From assembly GCA_029298735.1 (NCBI GenBank), contig JANSLP010000130.1, positions 19,048 to 83,047 on the forward strand: a DNA stretch of 64,000 bases. Direction: 5' to 3'. Under the pieces are notes generated by a model. The model made no database searches and was not told where the DNA came from. It saw only the letters and a list, made by a program, of their open reading frames with translations. Positions 47,066 through 58,854 of this stretch are shown here, piece by piece. The DNA comes from Ophiostoma sp. CBS 140.51. Lineage: Eukaryota; Ascomycota; Sordariomycetes; Ophiostomatales; Ophiostomataceae. How positions within the stretch are numbered: the stretch's first letter is position 1; each line of letters begins with the position of its first letter. The position numbers were made by a program, and so were the translations under genes.

Positions 47066-48676
47066 TTTGTTTGATTTTGGAATGTGAGATGCTCTGAAAG
47101 AGTGTGAGTAAGGTTGAGAATGTCTGGGGAGGTAGATGTAGAGTTGTGTGTTGATGAAATCTCCTTTTTCCATTCGTCTCAAGAGCGAGGCCGCTTCCTT
47201 TTATATCCATTTCTTTGTCAACTTAGTCTAAGACTTAGCACAGGATTATATCTTTGTTTCTATTCAAATCATGTGTCTCGTCAAATGCTCCTCAACAGCC
47301 CCATGAATGGCCGCAGCAGTACAGGATGCACCATTGTGTCGCTGCCGTCAGTGGCGGAGCATTCTTCTTTGCACAATATACGTCGCGCCGCAGCGCCACC
47401 CATCAAATTTTCCCTTCATCCTAAAAGGATGATATCAACAAGATCGTAGATGCGACTGGACCGGCGACTTTATTATGGTTTCTATTTTCTGTAAAGGATT
47501 ATTGCGGCGAGACAAAGCAGGTGAGATACAACATTTCACATCCTGTGATACAAGAGTGGCGGTGGGCTTGAAGTCTTCTTGTACCTTGGCGCACAGTGGT
47601 CACCAACGTCTAGTGTACCAAGAAATATAAACAGGGCGCCACAGCATTTTGAACTTTGCGATGGTTTTGTAAAACAAGCGTCTAGTTGTGATCAAGAACT
47701 TGGCAGGAGGTTGGGACTTTTTTATGGCTTGAGTTATTGCGGCGTTTCCATTCAGGATCCATCCTTAAAAGTTTGTATCATTGAACATGAAGGCTTTAAT
47801 TCATCTTCTTCATTGGGTGCCAAAAGTAACTGGTGTACAATGCCGCCTCTTTACATATTATTCAATAGGGATCTGTTCAAGATACGAGGATGCCCCGTCT
47901 TCTAATAATACTTCTTTGTACATTCTGTGTGAGTTATATTGCAAACACAGTGTCTCCGACTGACGCCAGTACAATTTTGTTTTGTCTGTGGCGCGGACTG
48001 GTTAAACGGATAAAATGGCACTTTCACTCTCGCGAGTGGCAATCTTGTCTAAAATCCGGGTTGGCGTTTTAATTCTTATAAGGCTGTGCAATACTATATT
48101 TTGAGTGATATATAGCCATTAAGTAGCATGCCCGATCTTTACAGTTTATTCTGTGATCCAATTCAACCGAGTACGGAATATGTGCAATCTTTTCCTGTTT
48201 TTTTTTTTGGTTTTATATCCATTTCAGCAAGGTGCCTAAGAAGAATAGAAGGTGGGCATGATATATAATCAAGAGCCATTAAGGACCATTGAATTTTGGT
48301 CTCAGAGTCTTTCGAGTAAACAGAGAACAAACAGGAGTTGGGAGTGGAAAGTCATTTCCATATTCGGTGTAGCGTATCGCTGTGGAAACACTCCAGTACC
48401 AACGTCGTTCCTTTCTTTCACACACCCCACATGATCGTAACACGACTTCTGGCAAGGTGCTATCCGTAACCAGCTCTATCTAATTTTATGATACATACGG
48501 CGCGGTGTCGTTTTCGACTACCCCATGTCGCATTCTATTGCCATTTGACGACATGTTGGCAACAACTGTACACGCACCACCGTTATGTACATTTGATACA
48601 ATGGTTGAAGCAGACGTATAATTAATTTGCATATGGGTATCTGAACTATGAATAACAATCTCGTCGTAGTCAACAA
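47066..48676. other. intergenic, upstream of the secreted protein
   Basis: No gene is seen in 1.6 kb. The sequence is AT-rich from about 47.2 to 48.6 kb. The left end should be the secreted protein's promoter and the right end the 3' UTR of the reductase gene. Confidence 0.45.
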
Positions 48677-51265
48677 TTACCACTTAAAGCTCTCCTCAAT
48701 GCTGTCAACATGGAAGCCGTCGTGGACAGCCTGAACCACGGCGCGGTTAGCCTCGTCGGCCATGCTACCTGGACCACAAACAACGACGGTCGTCAAACGA
48801 CCAACTTCGACAGACGACCGAACAACACTGGCAACGTCCATACGACCACTAGTGACTTTCACACGGCCCGGAACCGGTTCTTGATAACCCTGAACTTTCC
48901 CATCATCACCTGCTGAGCTAGAACACCAGAATTGATACTCAAGGCCATCCACCTGTGCTGCTGGGACAAGGAAGCGGTCCTGGACATGATCCAGTAGAGC
49001 TGTTTCATGGGCACCCCAGGCCAAGATGAAACGGGTGGCACGTGTCATGACCTTTGAGCGTCCGCCATTGAATGTCGCGTGCTCGCCATCGACAGCCCGG
49101 CTCTTGGCCGCAGACACGTACTCTTGAAGGATGCTCAAGACATGGGTAATGCCAATGCCACCAACGATACACAGGACAGTGTCAGCCACATTGAGTGGCT
49201 GAAGTGTGGCACGGTGACCTGCATAAGGGCCTTCGGTGTAGAGTGGTGAGTCGACGGGACGACCGCGGCCTGCAGCAGCGTGTTCCTGGAGCCAGGCCGT
49301 CATGCCACCCCGGGTGCGGATCAAGAACTCGATGGAAGGACGGGGTGAGGTGGAGCTCTGTCTGTGGTGGTGATTGTGGTGGTGCTGATGACTATCGTGG
49401 AAAGGTAAATGCACCTCAACAGGCGCTTCTTTCTCGTCTTGGGAGGAGGCAGCCACCTGCGATGTGGCAACGGACTTTTCGTGGACTTGGCTGATATCAT
49501 CCACGCCGCCGGCATCAGACGAAGAAGATGCGGTGGCCTGGGCAAGGACGGGAGAAGAAGCAGTCTGCAACGGCTGTTCTTGTAAAGGTTGTTGGGCGGG
49601 TTGGCGAGAGTCTTTCTCGTTCCAGGCGGCCACACTGAACGGATGGCTCTCCCAGCCCTTACCCCAGCCAAGGTTTGGGAAGTAGAGGAAAGTGTGCTGG
49701 CCGGGGCCATAATTCCACGTCCTCGGGTACACGGTGACATGCACAAGGTTTGTTGAACCAGGCACAGCTTCGACGGTGGCCTGCTGTGGCGGAGCGCCAA
49801 TGTACATGCGGCTGTAATAGAACACACGGCCCACGCGAATGACACGGTCAAATGCCCAGAATGCGAATGTGATGTACAACCACGTCTGGTAACCATAAAT
49901 GAAGCCAAAGTGTGGCACCAGGTGGTACCAGCAACCGACGAGAACCAAGATGGCTAGAGCAATGTGCACCACTAAAAATATTTCATACCAGCGCGTACGC
50001 AGGGGCAGAATAGCAAAGCTTGCCGCGAGACAGAAGGCGATGGTGGCCACGATACCCCACCAGTAGAACGGCATGGCCACCTCAGCAGCGTAGGCAGAGG
50101 CACCAGCGTAACCAGGAGTAAAGTAGGCGTACGTGTAAACGATGGAGTGCACGACGGCCTGCACCGTAGCGACACGTGCTGCCCAGCGATGGAGTGTCAA
50201 GAATGTGGACTGGCTCCAGCCGGTAAGACCAAGTAGCAGGTTGTTGCGACCGGCAAAGAGGACGGCCATGCTCAGATTAACGAGACTGAGCGTGCCTGTC
50301 CGGTTGCCGATAAACTCGCAGAGGTTGAATTGGGGCGAGTTCCAGAATGCGTTTGGCGAGAATGTCGAAAAAGATACGCAGGAAAGGACAATATTAAGGA
50401 CAAGGTAGACGCCGATGAACAAGCTGAGAGGGCGGCTCGGGACGTAGCCAACGCCACCGAGGGAAGGCTCATGGTGGCGCGAGAAGCGGCCAAGAAGTGC
50501 CGGAAGGAAGATGTATTGCTGGAACTTGGACCAGATTTTTGACGACTGGAGGCTGCGCTGGAAACTGGGGAGAGCACTGCGCAGTTGGGTAAAGAGACCG
50601 CAGGCCACAATGATGCCGATTGTCGTGAGGTAGATGATCATCCTAGCCATGTGAGTTGTCACTCAGTAAAATAACCGTTGAGGGAGAGAATTCACTTACG
50701 CGTATTTTGTGTGGAAGTACTCGGACTCAGCAAAGTTGCCCTCACTGCCGTACATGGAAAAGTACATGTCGGCGTTGACGAGACTTGTTTCGTTGAGCCA
50801 CATGGCATCGGCGTCGAGCTCAACGGTGGGCGCGGTTGGTGGTAGACTGCTTTGATAGGAGGGCCCTGTGGCGTCGCCATCTAGCGCATGTGCAACAAAG
50901 CATGCCTCCTGTTTTGCCTCGCTTGTGTAGCCATTGGCATTACAGTTGGACTGGATGCAGTAAGCCATTGTCTGTAGCCAAGGTGTGTTGCTCGCGCGAC
51001 AAGCATCGCTGGTCGTGCCCATCATCATGTCCATATCGCCGCCGGAATCCCCCATGTCCATGCCGTCACTGCCATCGCTGTCGCTAAACGTTGTGCAGTT
51101 GAGGTAGAGAGCGGAGAGTGAGTCGGCACAGGCCTGGCAGCAAAGGTCTTGCCAGAAAGAGATGCCATAGCCGATGATGCCGGTGCCAGTTTGGGCAGAA
51201 ACGAGTGAGGTGATGGAGAGAAGCTGAAGAAGCGCAAGAAGCCGCAGCATCAAGTTTCGTGCCAT
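48677..51265 (-). CDS. Ferric/cupric reductase (FRE family)
   Basis: This is a plasma-membrane metalloreductase that moves electrons from NADPH through FAD and heme to extracellular Fe(III) or Cu(II), yielding forms that can be imported. Two exons, 51265-50700 and 50642-48677 (57-bp intron, GC|GTAAGT ... GCTAG|G), give 843 aa. A signal peptide (ALLQLLSITSLVSA) precedes a Cys-rich extracellular part (QDLCCQACADSL) containing an Asp/Met/Gly-rich patch (DMGDSGGDMDMMMG) that could bind metal. Membrane helices follow, with the heme ligands expected in LHRWAARVATVQAVVHS and VVHIALAILVLVGCWYH. Next come the FAD motif HPFSVAAW, a long insertion rich in Gln, Ser and His (HQHHHNHHHRQ), the NAD(P) motif VGGIGITH, and CGPGSMADE near the end. 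It is divergent from the Ctr gene. Confidence 0.93.
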
Positions 51266-52654
51266 TGCGGCAGGTGTTTGATGGGAAGTTGAAAGCAGCC
51301 GTTAGTAGTGATCTTGTCGTACAAAATAGACAGGCAGTAGGGCTGTAGGGCTGTAGGGCTGCGTTGATCAATCCCTTGTGGCAGAGTAACGGCGTGTCAC
51401 GAAGTTGCCAAACTGTCAAGCTGTCAGGTTTCGACGGGGAGACAGGAATGTCTCAAGTGCGTTCATATATCGAAGACGGTGAAGAAGAAAGAAGGAAAGA
51501 GGAGCGACGATAAAAACAGTTTGTTGATCTTTCCCAATCTTCTTGGCATATCTAGGTATCCAGTGAGGGCGTTTCTTTTGGAAATGAATATTGTTTGTCG
51601 TCCGATGGGGTCAAACACACAAGTTGCGCAATACCTCATTCGTCAACAAGAAACGCATAACATGCAGCTTGTGGTGTGAATGCAACGCTCTGCCCTTCCT
51701 GCTGTGCGCTGCTGCAACTCTTGAGAAGTATTGAGCAAGTTTTGTGGCGGCCTGCATGGGTGTCCGAGTACCTAGTTTTTGGATTTGGAGGGCCAGAAAG
51801 GTGCAAAACGTGGGCGGTCCGACATCAACAAAGCTCAACGACAGAAATGATAATTAAAGCCTACTGTGTACAGGGCCCTGGCCAACCATTGAGCATGTTT
51901 CCCACGTCGTTTCGACTGCAACGGTCCTCGGTCGCGATGCTAGAATGGGCAAGGAGGGAGCGGGACGCGAAAATGGGAGCGGACAGCGGGCGGCAGGCCA
52001 TCTGTGTGTTACTTCTTCTTGCAGTTTTACTCGTCTGTTTCTTCTTTTTGTTCTTTTACTTTTCAGCATGTCATTGTTTTCTGCTTCCCCGCCCATCGTG
52101 CGGCGCGAGTCAGAATGAGCAGGTTTCCATTGGCTTTGGCTGCTGATGACCCCACAAGGCTCTCTTGACAGATGCACGTCGATGGGACAAAAGAGGTAGA
52201 AAATGGGCACAGAATGCGACGGCGCCCCTGACCCCTGTCAATAATCGCATGGGCTGTTTCGTGTGCCCAAGGTCTGGATGTGCTTGGGACCTATCTCAAA
52301 GTGAGTCCGCGTGTCATCTGTGTTTTCTTAATCTTCTCTTTTCTTCTCAATCATATCTTGTCCCTTGCCCTGCGTGTGCCACATTTCGGCTTTGACGCGA
52401 TCCGCCCTCATCCTCTTCATCAAACGTCGGGACAACTTGCTCATCATCGCAGCGGTCTCACTGTTAAACAATTTCCCGCGTGTCTTTGTCGGCGTACCTA
52501 CTACAAAACCAACGGCCGAGACGACTTACACAGTTTCTATCAACCATCAATTCTGACAGCACTCTTCAGCAACTCTAACGACGCAACACCGGACTTCATC
52601 TTTTGATTTCTTTGTTCACAAAATTACCCGCCAAACCCAACCAGCACCGCAATC
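51266..52654. promoter_or_regulatory. divergent promoter of reductase and Ctr genes
   Basis: This 1.39-kb interval lies between the starts of the reductase (leftward) and the Ctr gene (rightward), with no gene inside. It contains three sequences close to the yeast Mac1 copper-response element TTTGC(T/G)CA: ATTGCGCA at 51632-51625 (minus), CTTGCTCA at 51739-51732 (minus) and CTTGCTCA at 52436-52443 (plus), each matching 7 of 8 positions. GTAGGGCT is repeated about three times in tandem near 51335-51360. Co-regulation by copper through a Mac1/GRISEA-type factor is inferred from these matches and gene content. Confidence 0.45.
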
Positions 52655-53219
52655 ATGACGTCCACAATGGCAATGTCGTCGACCGGCACGATGACCATGG
52701 CGATGTCAACAGCCACATCAACCTCCATGTCCGACTCGTCCGACTTGATGGGCATGTCCATGATGAGCATGACATTTTTCTACTCGCTCATGACGCCGCT
52801 ATATTCAACCGCCTGGACTCCCGCAACCACCGGCCAGTACGCTGGCACTTGCATCTTCCTGATCATTCTTGCCATCGTTCACCGAGCTCTCGTTGCCTTC
52901 CGCACGGCTTTCTTCGCGCACACGCATCTTCCGGGTCATGCTACAGCACTGGATCTTGAAAAGGAGAAGGTATCTCTTCGGAAATTCAACGCCGGACGGG
53001 AGATTGCACGTGGTGCCGTTGAAGCTGTCACAGGTGGTGTTAGCTATCTATTGTGAGTAAACCCAATTTGGGACAAACTTCTCTTTGATAATTTGCTGAC
53101 AGTACAGGATGATTGCTGTCATGACAATGAACGTAGGATACTTCTCATCTGTTATCGCGGGCATGTTCCTCGGCGGCTTCCTTGTCGGTCGGTTTGACGG
53201 TGCACCAGGACACTGCTGA
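52655..53219 (+). CDS. Ctr-family high-affinity copper transporter
   Basis: This membrane protein is expected to trimerise and import Cu(I), normally at the plasma membrane. Two exons, 52655-53052 and 53108-53219 (55-bp intron, TT|GTGAGT ... TACAG|G), join to 169 aa. The N-terminus is Met-rich with repeated MxM motifs (TMAM, TMTMAM, MGMSMMSM), the usual extracellular copper-collecting region. Helix 1 follows TFFYSLMTPLYS. Helix 2 carries the pore motif in MIAVMTMN, and helix 3 has Gly-packing motifs (GMFLGGFLVG). The protein ends in GHC, like the His/Cys tail of Ctr1 proteins. The last two helices depend on the splice. The divergent neighbour is a metalloreductase that could supply reduced copper. 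Vacuolar localisation cannot be excluded. Confidence 0.93.
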
Positions 53220-53248
53220 GGGGTTTGACATGGGATCCGTGAGCAGTG

Positions 53249-53256
53249 TTTGCTCA
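53249..53256 (+). promoter_or_regulatory. perfect Mac1-type TTTGCTCA site
   Basis: TTTGCTCA matches the yeast Mac1 copper-response consensus exactly. It lies 30 bp past the Ctr stop codon, in the 187-bp gap before the 3' end of the convergent MFS gene. That position is atypical for activation of either gene, so it may be fortuitous. Confidence 0.25.
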
Positions 53257-53406
53257 CAATCTTTGTTATTTTTGATGTCCTTGATTTTATTCATTCCGTT
53301 GAGTTTGATACCATGAAATGCGTTTTATATACACTGGATGTATGAATATAAATATCTACAAATTTAATGAAAATCTACACCTTAACCATATACATTTCCT
53401 CTAGGG

Positions 53407-55149
53407 TTACACCTTCTCATCCGGCGAGACATTTGTTACCGTAATACCTCTTTCGGACACCGCGCCCGCTTCACCGCCAGGCTCTGCCTTCGCCTCGGCC
53501 GCTTTCGGAGCCCGGTCCTTACGGATGGACCACCCTCCGTGCCAGCCGAGCCAGCCCTTCTCCCGGGGGCCTCGGGCTACACAGACGATTATAGCAAACG
53601 ACAGCAAGCCAATACTCAGAGCACCACTGTATCTCCAGCCGCCCATTGCATACAGACGGTTGCCCGCCGATGTGCCCGTCAGCTGGCCAACAAACGATGC
53701 GATCATGTATGCAGCGTTAACACGGTTCTGTGACTTGGGCGCTAGTCCGTAGATGGATGCTCGCAGAGCAATGTTGGACGCTTGGTTGCCAAAGTCGACA
53801 AGGATAGCTTGAAGGACAGGGCCAGCGATACAAAAGGTGCCGATACCAACGCCGATGCTCACACCCACAAGCTCGATGACGGTACCGAACAACACGGCGA
53901 CGACAGCGACGATTCGTTCAATGACGAAGCGGCCGTAAAACGGGCCAAGACAGATGACGACGATGCCGATCAAACCAAAGAGGCCAATGGCATAGGACGG
54001 ATAGACGTAGGGTGGCGATGCTAGCAGGAAAGACAGCGTAGTCCAGTAGCTAGTAAACACAGCACTGAGGCAAAACACGATGAGACATGCCTGAAGCAGC
54101 GGAGGGTGACGGAAGATGAGCACGGCAATGCCACCATACAACACTTTGCAGTAGTGCAACACGTTGCGAAGGGTGCTCCGCTTGGCCACGGTATTGCCCC
54201 GGCTGTCGATGCGGTCGACATCATTCTCTTCCCGCCGAGCATTCTTTGTCGGGTAGTCGGGCATGAAAAAGAAGAGCGAGAAGAATACGGCTGCCTGCGC
54301 GCCAAAACTGAACCAGTAAATATTGCGCCACGACGTGTAGTTGGCCACCACACCAGCGAGAAGCCGCGCGACCATCATACCCAGCGACAGACCCGACACG
54401 ACAATAGCCAAAGCGGTTGCGCGCCGGTGTGGAGGTGCCAAGTCACCCACGAGCGGGAGCATCAGCTGCGGTGTGACGGTAGTGAAACCGCAGATGAATG
54501 AGAGACCAGCAAACGCCGTGAACGAGTGTGTCACACACAGCCCGATCCATACCAGCGCCGTGAACGCAACCAGGAACAGGATGTATGGCCGCCGTGGTAC
54601 GATGTCCGCAAGCGGACAAAGCAGAATGATACCGCCTGCGTAACCGGCCTGCATGAGTGTGGCGATGTTGGAGGCGTGCTCATACGAGACATTGAATGTG
54701 TCGGCCATCTGGTACAGAATTGGCTGGTTGTAGTAAAGATTGCCGACAGTGGCAGTTGTCGCCTACAACTGTTAATAGGCATGTACCAATATGGAAGCAG
54801 CAATCGCGGGAAATGACCTCACAAATGAAAAGAGGAGATTTAGTCCGAAGGTGAAATCGGGTGGATTGACCGGATCGTAACGGCAGGTACGCGGCGTCCA
54901 TGAGAGAATGCGCCCAATCCGTCCCAGAAAGGTATTTTTTCGCGGTGCCGGTGGCGGCGCCGTGTCGACTCCATTCTCAATGCCCACGTCATTGTCGTTC
55001 AATCCGCTTCTGCCATCCTCCAAATCGGTCGCCGACTGCTCTGCCAACCCGGCGCCGTTCTTGGCATCCGGCGCCGTCGTGCTGGGCAGATTTGAGCTCT
55101 CGGCGGAATTCCGGTCACGTTCGGCGATTATGCCCGACTGATCGTTCAT
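53407..55149 (-). CDS. MFS transporter (drug:H+ antiporter-like)
   Basis: This is a major facilitator superfamily exporter, substrate unknown. Two exons, 55149-54823 and 54762-53407 (60-bp intron, TTT|GTGAGG ... GTAG|G), join in phase to 560 aa. A long hydrophilic N-terminal cytoplasmic tail (about 95 residues, Asn/Asp/Ser-rich) precedes helix 1 (FGLNLLFSF then ATTATVGNLYYNQ). Motif A-like PLADIVPRRPY sits in loop 2-3. A charged central loop (about ENDVDRIDSRGNTVAKRS) separates two six-helix halves. The C-terminus is hydrophilic and ends SPDEKV. The family resembles bacterial YgaY/YdeR-like permeases in fungi, which is a recollection rather than a search. It converges with the Ctr gene, but no metal-specific motif is present. 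Confidence 0.87.
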
Positions 55150-55749
55150 TTTGGCAGTTCTTGGCGGTGTTCGGCATAGGGCGTGAAAAATGGGAATAGA
55201 AAGCGAGAGTTGCCCGCAATCAATCAAAACAATCACAACAGAACATTCAGATCATGTTGGGTCGTCCTTGCAATTACCTCGCCTCATAGTCCATACCCGT
55301 CTCGTTGGGTATAGTTGTCGTTTTGTTGGCAGTTCACGTTTGCGGATTGGAGAATGGAGAAATTTCAGCACCGGCGATTGCAGGAGTTTGCCGGTATTTT
55401 GATTTCCCTATGCTGAACAATCAGGTATCCACTACTCCATAACGGCGCCGACCTGCTGGAGCTTGCCTGTTGAGGGGGCTCGTTCGGGCGATAGCGGCTC
55501 AACGCGCATCGCCGGCACCCGCCTTCCAGGGCAAAGCGTCGCCGTCGTATCGCTCCTGCTCTCTGTATTGAGGAGAACGGGTATTTTATCCATTGCAAGA
55601 CGGTTGGAAGAGCACCGCAAGTGGCCGCCAGAACAAGTCAGAAACTCTAATACCATACAAATGCCAATGGCTATTAGCGGCGATAATAACCAAAACTGGA
55701 TGAAGTGCACTCATGCACGGCAATTTCGCCAAAACGGACTTTTCCCGCT

Positions 55750-56140
55750 GTTGTTGCCCTGTTCGGAATTGGCCTATTGCCGGAAGGACGATGGCGGCGT
55801 CCTTCTTGTCCGACGCCTAGCCACCAATCTTGAAGACCCTGGGGGAGAATCGGCTGTTGATAGCGTAGCCCGCAGTGTGGCGCTTGTCGCTGGCAATGGC
55901 CAGAGTAGTGCCGCCGTTGTTGGTGTAGCTGGAGAGAAAGAGGGAGGTTAGTAGCAGTGTGCATCAGTGTCAACGCAGCATCGACAAAGCAATCAGACAT
56001 GACATATGGGTCAAAACGGTGTTGCCGTGCGCCCTCGGGAGTCTTGGGGGCATTAGCAAAGGAGTAGCTGAGTCCGTTGTAGGACGAGGTTTTCGTTGAA
56101 GATGGCGGGCAATGTGGATGTGAAAGGGATCGATGGATGT
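55750..56140 (-). pseudogene. relic of proteasome subunit beta type-6 (PRE7-like)
   Basis: The minus strand retains the 5' part of a 20S proteasome beta subunit of the PRE7 kind. Around 56100-56004 it reads SYNGLSYSFANAPKTPEG then RQHRFDPY. After an intron-like gap with a good branch site (CTACTAAC) and acceptor at 55929, it continues YTNNGGTTLAIAS, then DKRHTAGYAINSRFSPRVFK and IGG. A TAG follows at 55819-55817, and homology persists beyond it in frame (ASDKKDAAIVL) before fading at about 55770. Compared with the family about eight residues are missing between LAIA and the DxRHTAGY block. The donor site is poor, and more than two thirds of the roughly 260-aa protein is absent. A working copy must exist elsewhere. 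Confidence 0.7.
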
Positions 56141-57040
56141 GATGGATGAAACAGAAATTGATGTCGCTCGCTCGCGTGATGGTTGTCGAGATGGGGTGTT
56201 GTGTGGATGGCGGGTGACGATGTGGTGATGTGTCGTGGGTCGGAGCTTAACGAAGCTTCCACAGTCCCAAAGGCTACAAGCAACAACGCGTCCGCTGGGA
56301 GCCTTGCAGATACAGGTACACATACGCATGGTGACTAATATCTGCAATCTGCAATCTGGTGTCTATGTCGGTCACTTTGTTTTTTCTTTTCTCTTCTTTT
56401 CTTTTGTTATTTTCATCTTGCACTCTTATCTTGTACTGGAATCTATCGTCGGTTCAAAAAGCGCATTTCTCTTTTCACTTCTTTTTCTCTTCGCATTTTG
56501 CTCCAACTTTACTCATCATATCATCATTCACCAGTGACTTTCAGAGTGACGCTCTCATCAGTTCTATCTTACTTTTCTTGGTGTGTTTACTAATATTCAC
56601 ACAGTTGGACCAGGCGTATCGCCCCCCGGGCTTTAGGCGTTTATTCAGTGCTCACAGGGTATTACGCGATTACAGCCGCCCGGACAGGCTGCCTTAACGC
56701 CGCATTCATACCACATTTGCCCCCCCACACACAAAACTTCACGCTAGTGTCTTGCAGCCTGGCGCCTGCCGTCTGCCGCCTGCCGCCCAGGCTTCCCAGG
56801 GGTTTTGTTTGGGTTTTTACTGTGCAGTGCGAATTATGACGGCCCACCAATAAACTTCACACACACACCAAAATCGTGCTTTCGTGCGCGCAAACACGCC
56901 TCTCCCCGCCTCAACTTCGACGTCAACTTCTTCCTCACCCACGCATCAACACATCACGACCACCGTCCTCGAAACCTTTCCTTCCTTTCCCTCCACTTCT
57001 TTCGCAGCGTTTCGTTTCTTTTCTCAAAAACTCCCCTACG
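56141..57040. other. intergenic, RING gene upstream region
   Basis: No gene is seen. Pyrimidine-rich tracts at about 56375-56520 and 56880-57035 look like promoter and leader of the RING gene. The left edge adjoins the proteasome relic and may contain its former promoter. Confidence 0.45.
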
Positions 57041-58417
57041 ATGGCGCGGCCACAGAAGGCCTCGCCAGACGACATTATCGACTTGACGGAAGAACCCGAC
57101 AGCCCCGTCTTGCAACATGCACGCAGCAGCCATGCCGGCCCATCCTCCTCCTCTTCCTCCCATCCCTTCCGAACAGCAGCGCGGTCGGCAGCACGGTCAG
57201 CACGATCAACTGGTGCATCATCACATGCGTCGTCGTCCCCATGACCAAGACCAAACGCGGCGGCGTAGGGGTCAGGGTCATCATCCAATATTATCGACTT
57301 GACCGACGTCAACGACGACGACGACGATGTCGTGATCCAAGGCAGCAGCAGTCGGGCCAACAGCAACAGCAATGCCCGCGCCGAGCGAGCCGAGAGAGCC
57401 GACCGACCCAATCGACCTGACCGCAGCAACTGGTCCCGCTTCCAGCAGCAACAGCACGATCTCCAGCACTTATGCGGGAACAGGAACTCATGCTGCAACG
57501 AGAAGCTGCGGTGTATCACCAGTTCCAGCAGCAGAAGCAGTGGCAGCAACAGGAAGACGACGAAGCCTACAATAACGCGGGAGCCGCCTCCGGCGTCGGG
57601 TCCATCTTTGGCAGTCTCGGCGGCTTTGGTATCAGCGGTGTGGCCCAGCTGGCCAGTATGGCGTTTGGCGGGGCCCCGGCGTTAGCTCAAGCGGCTGCGC
57701 ACTGCCGTGTCCGCAGTGCCCGTCACCAGAGCCGGTCGGCAGCGCGTGCCGCCAACCGCCCAGTTCGACCCGAGGCGATGCGCGGCATGGGCATGGGCAA
57801 CGGCATGGGCAACGAGCGAGCCTTGTTAGAAGAGATTATCGGCGGCATCAACAGACAACCTGCCCGACCTCAACTACCAATACAACGGCACCCATCAGCT
57901 GTTTGTCAATGCCCATCCCCATGTCCACGCCCACCCTCACCAAGCTCACCAAGCTCACCACGCTCACCATGCCTATCCCGACATACCTCGGAGATCTGCC
58001 TACCCTGCGCCCGCCAGCGCCCCCGCCGGCTATACACGCAGCACGGGCGAGGACATGGTGACCGTCTGTGCTGGCTGCGATATCGAGCTGGCCTACGATC
58101 CAGACGAGCCAGACGAAAAACAAAAGACGGGCGAGCCACCGAAAAAGAAGACGACGCGCAACCGCAAAGATTTGGAGGAGCACTACTTTTGGGCCGTCAC
58201 GACATGTGGTCACGTGTTTTGCAAGTCCTGCTACGAGAACCGGCGCAACTGTTTGAAGAAGGACAAGGAGGCGGTCAGCAGCAGCAGCAGCAGCAACACA
58301 AAAGTGGCTGCACCGCCTGTTGTCTTCGAGGCCAACGGCAAGATCATTACGTGTGCGGTCGACAACTGCAAGTCGGATGTCACGGCCAAGAAGGCATGGG
58401 TCGGTCTGTTTGTGTGA
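57041..58417 (+). CDS. RING-finger protein (putative E3 ligase) with frame changes
   Basis: This is a fungal RING protein, possibly a ubiquitin or SUMO-targeted ligase. The start at 57041 reads MARPQKASPDDIIDLTEEPD; IIDLT recurs at about 57283 (IIDLTDVNDDDDD), like SUMO-interacting motifs. In-frame stops at 57242 and 57266 can be removed by a candidate intron of about 66 bp (G|GTGCAT ... GTCAG|G, about 57211-57276). The frame then slips at about 57470 into MREQELMLQREAAV and slips back at about 57854 into DNLPDLNYQYNG. The C-terminus holds the RING: CAGC, CGHVFCKSC, and CAVDNC, ending KKAWVGLFV, the typical end of this family. The two slips compensate each other. Neither fits a GT-AG intron, so they are assembly indels or real lesions. 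Length would be about 435 aa. Confidence 0.6.
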
Positions 58418-58854
58418 GGAGACAAAAGACAAAAGACAAGAGGACAGAGGACAGGGAGAAAAGGGAACGGATTTGGGCTGGGTTTTATCTACCGCATTAT
58501 CGGTGTTTTGGGCGTTTGGGTGCTGTTATTTACGGGTTTGTCATGTTCTTGATGAGTTCTTTTTTTACTTGTTGCATACCTTATGTCGACCTTTCTTGCA
58601 ATCTGATAATCAATGTCTTTTCACTCTTTTTTCTTCTTTTCTTTTCTGCTGCTATTGTAGCCTCGTAGGAGTAAGCGGCTGGCTGCTTCATGTGACTTGG
58701 CTGGCAGAGCCGAGACAAACAAACAGATGGATAAATAAACGACAGCAAATAGAACGTCGGATTTCCCATCCTAACGAGATGAACACAAGCAACATTAAAG
58801 TACATGCCAATTAATAGAACAGGAGAAGAAACAGACGACGTCTCGTCCACAAAA
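58418..58854. other. 3' intergenic region between convergent RING and protease genes
   Basis: This gap should contain the 3' UTRs of the RING gene (plus) and the protease gene (minus). Repeats of GACA and AAGAG follow the RING stop at about 58421-58465. A copy of the dispersed repeat described below lies at 58651-58704. No gene is seen. Confidence 0.5.
58651..58704 (+). repeat. dispersed repeat, copy D
   Basis: This 54-bp segment matches 61641-61692 in the same orientation, sharing TATTGT, CTCGTAGG, CGGCTG and the 18-bp core CTTCATGTGACTTGGCTG with a few scattered differences. It lies downstream of the RING gene stop. Confidence 0.75.
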
